From Candidatus Odyssella sp. (GTDB lineage Bacteria; Pseudomonadota; Alphaproteobacteria; Paracaedibacterales; Paracaedibacteraceae), in NCBI GenBank assembly GCA_020718185.1, contig DYSP01000007.1, forward strand, positions 1-52,728: 52,728 nucleotides of DNA. Reading direction: 5' to 3'. The notes below the pieces were generated by a model, which made no database searches, was not told where the DNA came from, and worked only from the letters and a program-made list of their open reading frames with translations. Positions 8,811 through 19,849 of this stretch are shown one piece after another. How positions within the stretch are numbered: the first letter of the stretch is position 1; each line of letters begins with the position of its first letter. Position numbers and translations under genes: made by a program.

Positions 8811-9595
8811 CAATTCTTGGCTGTGGACCTTCTGGTGGTGTACCTTCAATTGCTGGTGAATGGGGGAGCTGTGATCCGAATAATCCACGTAATCGCCGCC
8901 GACGTTCTTCTATCTTAATTCAAAAAAATGATAAAAATATTTTGGTTGATGCTGGTCCTGATATTCGTGAACAGTTATTACAAGCTAATATTTGCCGTCT
9001 TGATGCTGTTATTTTAACACATCCTCATGCGGATCATATTCGAGGAATAGATGATTTAAAACGATTTTCTCATATAAATGAGAATCTTCTTCCCATTTAT
9101 GCAGATTCTAAAACCCTACAAATAGTTGAAGTAGGGTACCCTTACGCTGTTCAGCAAATTGATAATCTTTATATCCCATTCTTAAGCCTTCATTCATTTT
9201 TTGGATCTTTTTTACAAATAGAAGGCATTGATTTTGTTGTTTTTCCACAAATCCATGGCAATATCCAGTCGTGGGGAATTCGAATTGATGATTTTGCTTA
9301 TTCAACAGACTTTAATGATATCTCACAAGAGTCACTTGCACACTTATCTGGGCTAAAATGTTGGATTGTGGATTGCTTGCAATTTAAAGATCATCCAAGC
9401 CATTCTAGCTTTGCTAACACTATGAAATTTATTGAAAAAGTCAATCCAAATGAGGCAATATTAACGCATATGAATCAGGAACTTGATTACGAAAACTTGA
9501 TAAAAATATTGCCAAAACAAATACGCCCAGGTTTTGATGGAATGAAAATGGAATTCAGTGGTGAAAAGATAATTTTTTATGATATAGTGAATTGA
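8801..9595 (+). CDS. PhnP-like metallo-beta-lactamase-fold hydrolase
   Basis: A 264-residue MBL-fold protein. The N terminus ILGCGPSGGVPSI and WGSCDPNNPRNRRRRSSI match the PhnP-like group downstream of tatD in alphaproteobacteria. The metal site is visible as THPHADHIRGIDDL (HxHxDH), an Asp in YSTDFND and a late His in LTHMNQEL. PhnP itself is a cyclic ribose-phosphate phosphodiesterase; no phn genes are present, so the substrate is open. The start ATG lies inside the end of tatD, which indicates translational coupling. Confidence 0.85.
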   Translation: MRITILGCGPSGGVPSIAGEWGSCDPNNPRNRRRRSSILIQKNDKNILVDAGPDIREQLLQANICRLDAVILTHPHADHIRGIDDLKRFSHINENLLPIYADSKTLQIVEVGYPYAVQQIDNLYIPFLSLHSFFGSFLQIEGIDFVVFPQIHGNIQSWGIRIDDFAYSTDFNDISQESLAHLSGLKCWIVDCLQFKDHPSHSSFANTMKFIEKVNPNEAILTHMNQELDYENLIKILPKQIRPGFDGMKMEFSGEKIIFYDIVN

Positions 9596-9761
9596 GTATA
9601 TATACAGTGTAGTTTTGATATTAATAACATCCATGCCTTGTATGTTTATAAAAAATGCACAAATAGATAATGATAATAGAAAAAACATAATAATTTTTTA
9701 AAAATTTTGTTGTATTCACGGAAAAAATGCCTTGATAAAACAAAGGAAAATTTAGGTATTA

Positions 9762-11090
9762 ATGAGTTTTGATAAAATAGGTTTATCTGAAAACCTTTTA
9801 AAAACAATCCGGGAAATCGGATATACGTCTCCGACGCCGGTACAAAAAGAAGCCATACCAGAGATTTTACAAGGAAGAGACATTCTTGCTTGTGCCCAAA
9901 CTGGAACGGGTAAAACAGCATCATTTGCATTACCTATTGTGGATATTCTGCAAAATAGCCGTAAAAGAAACAGGCTTCCCCGCGCTATTATTTTAGCTCC
10001 CACGCGTGAACTTGCCGCACAAGTTGAAGAAAATATTATTCAATATGCAGCCAATACTGCGTTGAGTACAGTTTTGTTGGTTGGTGGTGAGATTGTCACT
10101 ACTCAAGAACGCAAGCTAAAAAAAGGCGTAGATATTATTATTGCGACACCAGGGCGTATTATAGATATGTTTGAACGTGGACGTATGGTATTAACTGACG
10201 TTAAGCTTATCGTTATTGATGAAGCAGATCGTATGCTAGACATGGGGTTCATGCCGGATGTTGATCGTATCTTAGCAATGCTTCCTAGACTACGACAAAC
10301 ATTGTTATTCAGTGCGACAATTGCCCCAGAAATTGAACGGATTTCCAAACAATATCAAATTAACCCCAAGCAAATTACCGTTACACGTACATCCAAAACA
10401 GCTGATACTATTGACCAGCATGCTGTGTATGTTGAGCCGGGTAATAAACGCAAAGTTATGCGACAAATTCTTGTTGATCATCCAAAAGATGAACCAACAA
10501 TTGTTTTTTGTAATCGTAAACGCGATGTTGATATTGTAACTAAGTCATTAACAAAACATGGTTATGCCGCGCAAGCGTTTCATGGAGATATGAGTCAGCA
10601 TGCACGTAATGAAGCTTTGGATAGCTTTAAACGTGGTGAATCGCGGATTCTGGTGACAAGTGATGTAGCCGCACGTGGTCTTGATGTGACGGGCGTAACG
10701 CTTGTTATCAATTTTGACATGCCGGTTAGTAATGAAGATTATGTTCACCGTATTGGCCGAACCGGACGTGCGGGCAAAAGCGGTAAAGCAATTATATTTG
10801 TTGCGCCTACTGAAAAAGGAAAGCTAAAAAGATTAGAACAGCTCATTAAAATGACAATTCCTTCGCTTACTATTGAAATGCCGAAGAAAGAGGAAATTGA
10901 GATAGAGGTGCCGACATCTATTGTTAAAGAGCGCCCTCAAAAAGTAAAAACTCAACATCGTTCAGAGCGATCAATAAAAGAAGAAGAAACGACCCCGAGT
11001 ATTGGCCCAATTATCGGATTTGGTGATTTCATCCCGGCCTTTATGCTGGTTGATCCTTATAGCAAAATCACACCAGCGCCAATTGTCTAA
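9762..11090 (+). CDS. DEAD-box RNA helicase (RhlE-like)
   Basis: A 442-residue ATP-dependent RNA helicase with all motifs in order: Q motif region GYTSPTPVQKEAIP, motif I AQTGTGKT, Ia PTRELAAQ, II VIDEADRMLDMGF, III SAT, V TSDVAARGLD and VI HRIGRTGRAG. RecA domain 1 spans ~1-210 and domain 2 ~215-375. The tail is short, mixed-charge and ends GFGDFIPAFMLV, without the long Gly/Arg tail of many RhlE proteins. It probably acts in ribosome assembly or RNA decay. An AGG lies six bases before the ATG. The 166-base gap upstream is very AT-rich and should hold its promoter. Confidence 0.93.
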   Translation: MSFDKIGLSENLLKTIREIGYTSPTPVQKEAIPEILQGRDILACAQTGTGKTASFALPIVDILQNSRKRNRLPRAIILAPTRELAAQVEENIIQYAANTALSTVLLVGGEIVTTQERKLKKGVDIIIATPGRIIDMFERGRMVLTDVKLIVIDEADRMLDMGFMPDVDRILAMLPRLRQTLLFSATIAPEIERISKQYQINPKQITVTRTSKTADTIDQHAVYVEPGNKRKVMRQILVDHPKDEPTIVFCNRKRDVDIVTKSLTKHGYAAQAFHGDMSQHARNEALDSFKRGESRILVTSDVAARGLDVTGVTLVINFDMPVSNEDYVHRIGRTGRAGKSGKAIIFVAPTEKGKLKRLEQLIKMTIPSLTIEMPKKEEIEIEVPTSIVKERPQKVKTQHRSERSIKEEETTPSIGPIIGFGDFIPAFMLVDPYSKITPAPIV

Positions 11091-11155
11091 AAAGAATAGG
11101 AGGAGGCCTGCCTCCATCAGTTCAGTAAATACCAAATTCCTATAAATTCGAGATT

Positions 11156-11187
11156 AAAAAAGGGAATCATTTTCAACAATGATTCCC
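11156..11187 (-). terminator. Intrinsic terminator overlapping the stop codon
   Basis: Read on the minus strand, GGGAATCATT and AATGATTCCC pair perfectly around a six-base loop and are followed by six T residues (plus strand A6, 11156-11161). The left arm encodes the last residues of the flavoprotein, and the TGA stop (11175-11173) lies at the loop and right arm. This is a textbook rho-independent terminator placed inside the 3' end of the coding sequence. Confidence 0.85.
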
Positions 11188-12354
11188 AGCTGCAAAGCCC
11201 GATGCCCAAGCCCATTGAAAATTATATCCACCCAACCAGCCCGTTACATCCACAACTTCACCAATAAAAAAGAGATTGGGTATTTTTTTACATCCCATTG
11301 TTTTGGAAGATAATTCGTTGGTATCAACCCCACCAGCTGTAACTTCGGCTTTTTGATACCCTTCGGTTCCACTAATAGGCACTTGAAAATGATGAAGTTT
11401 GTTAGCAATTAATAAAAGGTTTTCTTTTTTAAGATCAGTAATGCTTTTATTGAAATCAAGGATGGTGATCAAATTATCAACTAAACGATTTGTCAGGTGC
11501 GCCTTTAAATAATTTACAGGTGTTTGTTTGTTATGTTTATCTGCCATAAATTGTGTTGCTAAATCAATGTCTGGCAGTAAGTTGATGCTAATTTGTTCGT
11601 TGTGATCTTTTTCTAGGTAAGAAGAGATTTGTAAAATAGCAGGCCCACTTAACCCACGATGGGTAAACAAGATATTTTCACAAAATTGTGTTTTCTTATA
11701 GCTGACAATCGACCGATTTGACACCCCACTTAAATGAGTAAACAACGAACGCCCTGACTCTGCCACAACCAGGGGGACAAGCGCTGGTTTGGTTGGAATG
11801 ATACTAATGTCAAATTTCTGAGCAATACGATAACCAAGATCACTCGCACCTATTTGGGGAATGGAAAGACCACCACTGGCTACAATCAATGATTCAGCTT
11901 TAAAATAACCATTATTAGTCGTTATATCAAAATGCATACTTTTTGAAACGTCACTCACATGACAATTAAGCTTAATTTCAACGTTGTACTGGTGACATAA
12001 ATCAAGCATCATATCAATAATTTGTCGTGATGAACCATCACAAAACAGCTGCCCTAATGTTTTTTCGTGATACGCGATTTGATAAGACTCAACCAGCTTG
12101 GTAAAATCAAACGGTGTATAATTTGCCAGCGCTGATTTAACAAAATGAGGATTTTGACAAATATAATTTTTACTGGACGCATGTATGTTAGTAAAGTTAC
12201 ATCTCCCCCCACCAGAAATTCTTATTTTTTCCCCAATTTTCCCTGTATGCTCAATAAGAAGAACTTTTTTTCCGCGTTGTCCAGCCCACGCAGCTGCCAT
12301 TAATCCCGCAGCCCCACCACCAATGACAATGACGTCATATTTAGAATTATTCAT
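11173..12354 (-). CDS. HI0933/YhiN-family FAD-dependent oxidoreductase
   Basis: A 393-residue flavoprotein of the HI0933 (BaiN/YhiN) family. The dinucleotide motif is VIGGGAAGLMAA (residues ~11-22), followed by the family hallmark GGGRCNFTN, then VASGGLSIPQIGASDLGY, HRGLSGPAIL and the C-terminal AEVTAGGVDTNEL and FFIGEVVDVTGWLGGYNFQWAWASG. Length is normal. Reactions of this family are poorly defined; some members act on steroid-like or other small substrates. It is a single-gene unit, divergent from the secreted-protein gene at 12463. Confidence 0.9.
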   Translation of the reverse strand: MNNSKYDVIVIGGGAAGLMAAAWAGQRGKKVLLIEHTGKIGEKIRISGGGRCNFTNIHASSKNYICQNPHFVKSALANYTPFDFTKLVESYQIAYHEKTLGQLFCDGSSRQIIDMMLDLCHQYNVEIKLNCHVSDVSKSMHFDITTNNGYFKAESLIVASGGLSIPQIGASDLGYRIAQKFDISIIPTKPALVPLVVAESGRSLFTHLSGVSNRSIVSYKKTQFCENILFTHRGLSGPAILQISSYLEKDHNEQISINLLPDIDLATQFMADKHNKQTPVNYLKAHLTNRLVDNLITILDFNKSITDLKKENLLLIANKLHHFQVPISGTEGYQKAEVTAGGVDTNELSSKTMGCKKIPNLFFIGEVVDVTGWLGGYNFQWAWASGFAAGNHC

Positions 12355-12462
12355 ACCGTAAGCACACCAACAAAAGTTAAAAAGTTTTAGTTTTTAATGT
12401 ATAGGGAGATGCTTTAAAGATGCAACAAATATAAAAATGAATAGAACGCTAAGGGCAAGAAA

Positions 12463-13671
12463 ATGAGGATATATAAGGCTTTTCTTATCGCTATAGGCTT
12501 ATTGAATTCTATTTTACTAGAACCTAGTTGGGGGGCACCTCAGTTAACTATTATTTCAGTAACAAATTCTGGGTTCAAAGGTGATGCAGATCAAATAAAA
12601 GGAATAGAACGCGCACTCTCTACCCTAGCTAAGGCTCAAAAACGCGATGTGAGGTTAGTAGAAGCAGACATAACTAATGTTATTGCTATTGATTCAGCTT
12701 TCCAATCAGACTCTCAAGTTGTTGTTATTAGTTCTAATGATTATGGTATTGATACCTTAAAAACTTTTCACAGAATTAATAAAAAATTTTTAGGAGTTAT
12801 TACATCTCATCAATATTTTTCAAAGTTAAATGCAGTAATAACATCTGCAAAACAATCTGGCGTAACAATTGTTGCCCTTCCAAACCATGCCGTAACACCT
12901 CAAATAAAAAATAGCTTTAACCAAACATTCATTAAGTTAGTTGAAACAGTAGGCGTTGCCCAAAATTTAATTCCTGCTGATTGCGATAAAAGTTTTAATC
13001 AAAATTCTACAGATATTATAGGTGCAAATAATCCTAATACAAAATATCTCTTGGTTGTTTTAAGTGGTGACACCCAAAATACAGATGGAAAAACCTGGTC
13101 TTATTATTCTACAGAGGATACAGAACAATTAGCAAAATTTATCGCAGCCAGAGCAAAGCGTGATCATTTAAAGATTTTGATTACTAATGGCCCGCGTACC
13201 GGAAAGTTTGATCCTGTTACAGGAAAAGAAGCTAAAGTTCACAAAAATGGAGTAGTTGATCTTGTTACTCAAAAATTTTTAAAGACGCTTAAAGAAGAAC
13301 AATTAACAGATGAAGAGTTTCAATTGTTTAATTTTCAATTCGGTAAGTCAAGCGATTTTAGTAGGCTTATTGGCGCAGTGCGAGCACACCCAGGCAGTCA
13401 AGCCTTTATTGATGGCGGCTCGACAAGTATGATATCACAAGCTGTTGCCAACCTTTCAGGCAAAGTGCCGATTGCTGTATATCAGCACAATGCAATGGGA
13501 GCAGCGCATAATGAACATGTGAAGCAAGAATATAATGCTGGTCGAGTTGCTTTGTTAACAGCAAACATGACATTTATGCCCCCTAAAAATAGATTAAAAT
13601 CACAAGCCAAATCAGCCGAAGAAATCATTGCTGAAAAGATAATACAAGAGATAGGTTGCTCTACACAGTAG
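12463..13671 (+). CDS. Secreted protein, possible ELM1-like GT-B fold
   Basis: A 402-residue protein with a signal peptide (MRIYKAFLIAIGLLNSILL, then WGAP near residue 26). The rest has alternating strands and helices. GFKGDADQIKGIERAL near the N terminus, YLLVVLSGDTQ mid-protein, ILITNGPRTGKFD and GSTSMISQAVA towards the C terminus resemble, in order, the motifs of the mitochondrial-fission ELM1 family (PF06258), whose bacterial members are cytoplasmic. The match is from memory and is weak; a solo member with an export signal would be unusual. It stands alone between a divergent flavoprotein gene and a zinc-ribbon gene. Confidence 0.45.
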   Translation: MRIYKAFLIAIGLLNSILLEPSWGAPQLTIISVTNSGFKGDADQIKGIERALSTLAKAQKRDVRLVEADITNVIAIDSAFQSDSQVVVISSNDYGIDTLKTFHRINKKFLGVITSHQYFSKLNAVITSAKQSGVTIVALPNHAVTPQIKNSFNQTFIKLVETVGVAQNLIPADCDKSFNQNSTDIIGANNPNTKYLLVVLSGDTQNTDGKTWSYYSTEDTEQLAKFIAARAKRDHLKILITNGPRTGKFDPVTGKEAKVHKNGVVDLVTQKFLKTLKEEQLTDEEFQLFNFQFGKSSDFSRLIGAVRAHPGSQAFIDGGSTSMISQAVANLSGKVPIAVYQHNAMGAAHNEHVKQEYNAGRVALLTANMTFMPPKNRLKSQAKSAEEIIAEKIIQEIGCSTQ

Positions 13672-13847
13672 GTTTTATTTATCAGTTTTTTCAAAGAATT
13701 AGTACGCTTTATAGTGTTTTCTAAATATCTATAATTTTTCATTGTTTTGAAAGAATTAACTCTAAAATTGCAAACCTATGCATTAGTAATTTATTAAGGA
13801 TTTTATATTTATAATAAAAGAAGATAAAACTATGCTTAGGTGTAATC

Positions 13848-14150
13848 ATGACTAATGCAACAAAACAATGCCCTATTTGTAACTTCACCTTAAAAGAACA
13901 CGATGAAGTTAAAAAAGAAAAACACATCAAAGTTCGTTGTCATGAGTGCGGTTATTATGACATGAAAATAGAGTGTGCAAAAGATTTTAGGCGTAAATTC
14001 TTATGTTTCGACGTATCAACCGTTGGTGGACGTGAACTGTACGAACATAATTTACGTCTTATTCGGGCTTATCTAGTGCGCCACCAACAAGAATTGATTG
14101 GCACTGAAACAATCCAAGATATTGTTGGTCTTTACGTGCCACGCGCCTAA
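13848..14150 (+). CDS. Small zinc-ribbon protein
   Basis: A 100-residue protein with two CxxC knuckles, CPIC (residues 8-11) and CHEC (31-34), which should bind one zinc. The sequence after them (GGRELYEHNLRLIRAYL) is a charged amphipathic helix region. I do not recognise a named family; it could be a DNA- or RNA-binding accessory protein. An intrinsic terminator follows three bases after its stop and separates it from convergent dnaE. Confidence 0.6.
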   Translation: MTNATKQCPICNFTLKEHDEVKKEKHIKVRCHECGYYDMKIECAKDFRRKFLCFDVSTVGGRELYEHNLRLIRAYLVRHQQELIGTETIQDIVGLYVPRA

Positions 14151-14152
14151 TT

Positions 14153-14189
14153 AAAAAACAAGGAGGGATTTTTCCTCTTTGTTTTTTTT
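14153..14189. terminator. Bidirectional intrinsic terminator between the zinc-ribbon gene and dnaE
   Basis: AAAAAACAAGGAGG and CCTCTTTGTTTTTT flank a short loop; the one non-matching position is a G-U pair on the plus transcript. The plus strand ends in nine T residues, and the minus-strand copy also ends in T6. It sits exactly between two convergent stop codons. Confidence 0.85.
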
Positions 14190-14190
14190 A

Positions 14191-17100
14191 TTAACCACTC
14201 ATTTTGGTCACGCCTTGAACGGCTAAAAGTTGTGCTCTTAACCCTTGATCCATCTGACATGATTTAATATTTCGAATTGAAACAAGCGTATCATTTGCTA
14301 GTTTTAATTCAATCTTCAAAGCTGTCTTCCCCGCAGGTGCGGCTAAAAGAATACGTTTTAAATGATCCACATTAAGTTTTTCTTCTGCATGCAGCGTAAG
14401 GTTAGGTGTGCTGGATTGAATAATTGTATCTAGAATTTCAATCGACTGTGCAATAATGCGCGATGTTTCTCCCTCAATTCTTACAAGTGCACTAATGCTA
14501 AAGGCTGTTCCTGCAATAAGTAAATCTCTGGCTCTTGCAAATACTTCTGAGAAAACAGCGATTTCAAAAACACCATAAGGGTCAGATATTTGCAAAAATG
14601 CAAACTTTTGCCCAGTTTTAGACGTACGTTCTTGTTTGACTAACAATACTCCCGCTAGACGGATAGTTGAGCCATCTTTTACGTCAGCAATATCTGTGCT
14701 TTTAAGAATTGAAAGCCGAGATAGTGTATCTCCATAAATTTTGAGGGGATGAGAGGATAGGTAAAAACCAAGAGCATCAAATTCTTTTTGCAATTTTTCT
14801 AAAGCACCCCAGGGATCAACAACTGATAAGCCTGTTTGATAATGGGTGAGGGGCGTTGTTGATGTGCCAAATAAACTGGCTTGTTGATTTTTCTTTTCTG
14901 ATTGAATAAGTTGAGATTGTTTAAGTAATAGTTCTATATTGGTATAAAGCTGAGCGCGATTATTAGTTAGACAATCAAAAGCCCCAGCAGAAATGAGATT
15001 TTCTAACAACCTTTTGTTAACAACCTTGCCATCAACACGGTTAATAAAATCAAAGATATCCTTAAATTCCCCATTTTTTTCACGCTCATGAACCAACAAT
15101 TCCATGGCTTGTTCGCCGACATTTTTTACAGCGGCCAAAGCATAACGAACACCGTCATTTTCAACACTGAAATCGGCATTTGATTTATTAATATCTGGCT
15201 GATAAAGAGGAATTTTACTACGTTCAATATCTTGACGAAACACATTCAGTTTGTCTGTATTTTGTCGCTCATACGTCATGGATGCAGCATAGAATTCTTT
15301 TGGATAATTAGCTTTTAAATATGCTGTTTGATATGTTAAAAGCGCATAAGGTGCTGAATGTGATTTATTAAATCCATATCCCGCAAATTTGGCCATTTGT
15401 TCAAAGATTTGGCGCGCAACCGCCTCTTCAACACCCCGCTTCATGGCACCGTCAACAAATAATGTCTCTTGTGCATCCATTTCCGATTTAATTTTTTTAC
15501 CCATTGCTCGGCGCAATAAATCAGCAGCTCCCAGAGTGTAGCCACCAAGAACTTGCGCGATTTGCATTACTTGTTCTTGATAAACCATCACCCCGTACGT
15601 TCCTTCTAGAATAGGAACAAGTTCAGGGTGAAGATAAGTTACCTGTTCATGACCATGTTTACAGGCTAAGTAACGTGGAATGTCATCCATTGGCCCAGGG
15701 CGATACAAAGCCACCAAGGCAATCAAATCCTCAAATCGGTCGGGACGCAATTTTTTTAAAACATCTCGCATCCCCGCACTTTCAACCTGAAAGATACCAA
15801 CTGTTTCCACGCGTCCCAATAAGTCAAAGGTTTTAGGGTCATCTAGGGCAATCTGTGAGATGTTAAGTTCAACCCCGGCATTACCAACTAGCTCACAACA
15901 TTTTTGAATGACCGTCAGCGTCTTTAGCCCCAAAAAGTCAAACTTCACCAAACCTGCCATTTCCACATACTTCATGTTGAACTGTGTAGCGGGCATTTCT
16001 GATCGTTCATCTTTATAAATCGCAACCAATTCTGAAAGTGAACGATCTGCAATAACAACACCAGCTGCATGTGTAGAGGCATGACGATAAAGGCCTTCTA
16101 ACATCATCCCCATGTCGATAAGCTTTGCAACCGTATCATCTGCTTTTCGTGCTTCATTCAGTGCTGGTTCAATTGTCAACGCTTGTTCAAGGGTGATGGG
16201 GTTGGCGGGATTATTGGGAATAAGCTTTGAAATACGGTCAACCTGACTATAAGGCATTTGTAGAACACGCCCAACATCGCGCAAAACTGCCCGTGCCTGA
16301 AGTTTACCAAAGGTGATGATTTGAGCCACGCGATCTGCACCGTATTTATCTCGAACATAGGCAATGACTTCATCACGTCGTTCTTGACAAAAGTCGATAT
16401 CAAAGTCTGGCATTGAAACACGTTCTGGATTCAAAAATCGTTCAAATAACAAGCTAAAGCGAATCGGGTCAATATCGGTAATTGTAAGAGCCCAGGCGAC
16501 AAGCGAGCCTGCGCCCGAACCACGACCTGGTCCAACGGGAATCAATGCATTTTTTGCCCACTGAATAAAGTCAGAAACAATCAAAAAATATCCAGGAAAT
16601 CCCATTGTTTCAATAATGGAAATTTCGTAAAGCAACCGGTCATAATACAGCGATTGTTTTTTCTTTTTTTCTTCTTCAGAATCTGTTGAAAGATAGACTT
16701 GATTGTTCAGGCGTTCTTCCAGCCCCACTTCCGCTTTATAACGCAATTCTTCTGATTCTGTTTTCCCTGATGTACAGGGAAAAGCAGGCAAAATGGGTTT
16801 ATGAGGAAGGGGACGATACGCGCAACGCTGGGCAATTAAAACCGTATTTTCAATAGCTTCTAGAATATCACTAAACAATTCTACCATTTGTTTGGTTGAT
16901 TTAAAATAATGATGCGGCGTTAGACGGCGGCGATTTATTTCACTAACATACGTTCCCGCAGAAATACATAACAACGCATCGTGAGCCTCGTGCATTGATT
17001 TAGTCGAAAAATAAACATCATTAGTTGCGACTAATGGAATATTGAGTATGTCCGCTAAATTTAACAAGTGCGGTTCTATTTTTTCTTCTTCTGGTAAACC

Positions 17101-17631
17101 GTGGCGCATTAATTCTAAATAAAGCCGGTCGCCAAAACTATTTTTAAGACGGACAAGTTCGTTTGTCGCTGATTCATGCTGATCCTCATAAAGAAGCCTA
17201 CCAACAGCTGATTTCAAAGACCCGGTAAATAAAATTAGCCCTTCATTATTATCTAAAAGTTGTTGTAGAGTAATTTGAGGGTCTTGTCCTGCATCAACTT
17301 CTAAGTAAGAAGCAGAAATAAGACGCATTAAATTTCGGTATCCCACCTCGCTTGTAACAAGTACTAATAATTCATCTGTAAGAGTAATTAAGCCTTGGGA
17401 AGAACCTTCTCTTGTTATGCGTAGCAACGCACCACAAAGAGGTTGAATGCCGGCATCTGCAGCTGCCATGGAAAATTCTAACGCCCCAAATACATTAACA
17501 GTATCGGTCACAGCGACTGCTGGCATGTTATTTTTTTTGCAGATTTTTACCAAATCTTTTATTTTGACAGCTCCCTCAGCAAGGGAATAAGCGCTATGAA
17601 CGCGTAAATGAATAAAGTCCATGAAGCTCAA
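14191..17631 (-). CDS. dnaE: DNA polymerase III alpha subunit
   Basis: A 1146-residue replicative polymerase catalytic subunit. The PHP domain opens with FIHLRVHSAYSLAEGAVKI; the palm carries GPGRGSGAGSLVAWAL and the catalytic aspartates in MPDFDIDFCQERRDEV (around residue 400). The finger region includes AGYGFNKSHSAPYALLTYQTAYLKANYP, followed by a helix-hairpin-helix region, and an OB fold begins near TIRLAGVLLVKQERTSKTGQKFAFL. Length and order are normal for DnaE1. It is separated from upstream eno by about 100 bases containing a small inverted repeat. Confidence 0.97.
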   Translation of the reverse strand: MSFMDFIHLRVHSAYSLAEGAVKIKDLVKICKKNNMPAVAVTDTVNVFGALEFSMAAADAGIQPLCGALLRITREGSSQGLITLTDELLVLVTSEVGYRNLMRLISASYLEVDAGQDPQITLQQLLDNNEGLILFTGSLKSAVGRLLYEDQHESATNELVRLKNSFGDRLYLELMRHGLPEEEKIEPHLLNLADILNIPLVATNDVYFSTKSMHEAHDALLCISAGTYVSEINRRRLTPHHYFKSTKQMVELFSDILEAIENTVLIAQRCAYRPLPHKPILPAFPCTSGKTESEELRYKAEVGLEERLNNQVYLSTDSEEEKKKKQSLYYDRLLYEISIIETMGFPGYFLIVSDFIQWAKNALIPVGPGRGSGAGSLVAWALTITDIDPIRFSLLFERFLNPERVSMPDFDIDFCQERRDEVIAYVRDKYGADRVAQIITFGKLQARAVLRDVGRVLQMPYSQVDRISKLIPNNPANPITLEQALTIEPALNEARKADDTVAKLIDMGMMLEGLYRHASTHAAGVVIADRSLSELVAIYKDERSEMPATQFNMKYVEMAGLVKFDFLGLKTLTVIQKCCELVGNAGVELNISQIALDDPKTFDLLGRVETVGIFQVESAGMRDVLKKLRPDRFEDLIALVALYRPGPMDDIPRYLACKHGHEQVTYLHPELVPILEGTYGVMVYQEQVMQIAQVLGGYTLGAADLLRRAMGKKIKSEMDAQETLFVDGAMKRGVEEAVARQIFEQMAKFAGYGFNKSHSAPYALLTYQTAYLKANYPKEFYAASMTYERQNTDKLNVFRQDIERSKIPLYQPDINKSNADFSVENDGVRYALAAVKNVGEQAMELLVHEREKNGEFKDIFDFINRVDGKVVNKRLLENLISAGAFDCLTNNRAQLYTNIELLLKQSQLIQSEKKNQQASLFGTSTTPLTHYQTGLSVVDPWGALEKLQKEFDALGFYLSSHPLKIYGDTLSRLSILKSTDIADVKDGSTIRLAGVLLVKQERTSKTGQKFAFLQISDPYGVFEIAVFSEVFARARDLLIAGTAFSISALVRIEGETSRIIAQSIEILDTIIQSSTPNLTLHAEEKLNVDHLKRILLAAPAGKTALKIELKLANDTLVSIRNIKSCQMDQGLRAQLLAVQGVTKMSG

Positions 17632-17690
17632 ATATAAATTTTCAGTGATTAAGCCAGTTTTACTATGATTAAATATTTGTCGTCAACCTC

Positions 17691-17732
17691 TATACTCAAT
17701 TGATTAGATTTACCTTTATCACGAAGAGTATA
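17691..17732. repeat. Short TATACTC-ended inverted element, related to the 163-bp element
   Basis: The 42 bases between the eno stop and the dnaE upstream region begin TATACTCAATTGAT and end ATCACGAAGAGTATA. The reverse complement of the right end, TATACTCTTCGTGAT, is identical over 15 bases to the left end of the element at 24949-25111. It may be a shortened copy of the same mobile element, or the hairpin after eno may have been co-opted as a terminator. Confidence 0.45.

Positions 17733-19848
<2,116 letters not shown>

Positions 19849-19849
<1 letters not shown>

Noticed and set aside
11099-11116. GGAGG...CCTCC hairpin after the DEAD-box helicase gene
   Set aside because: The stem is only five or six bases with a tiny loop and no U-tract, so I did not list it as a terminator.
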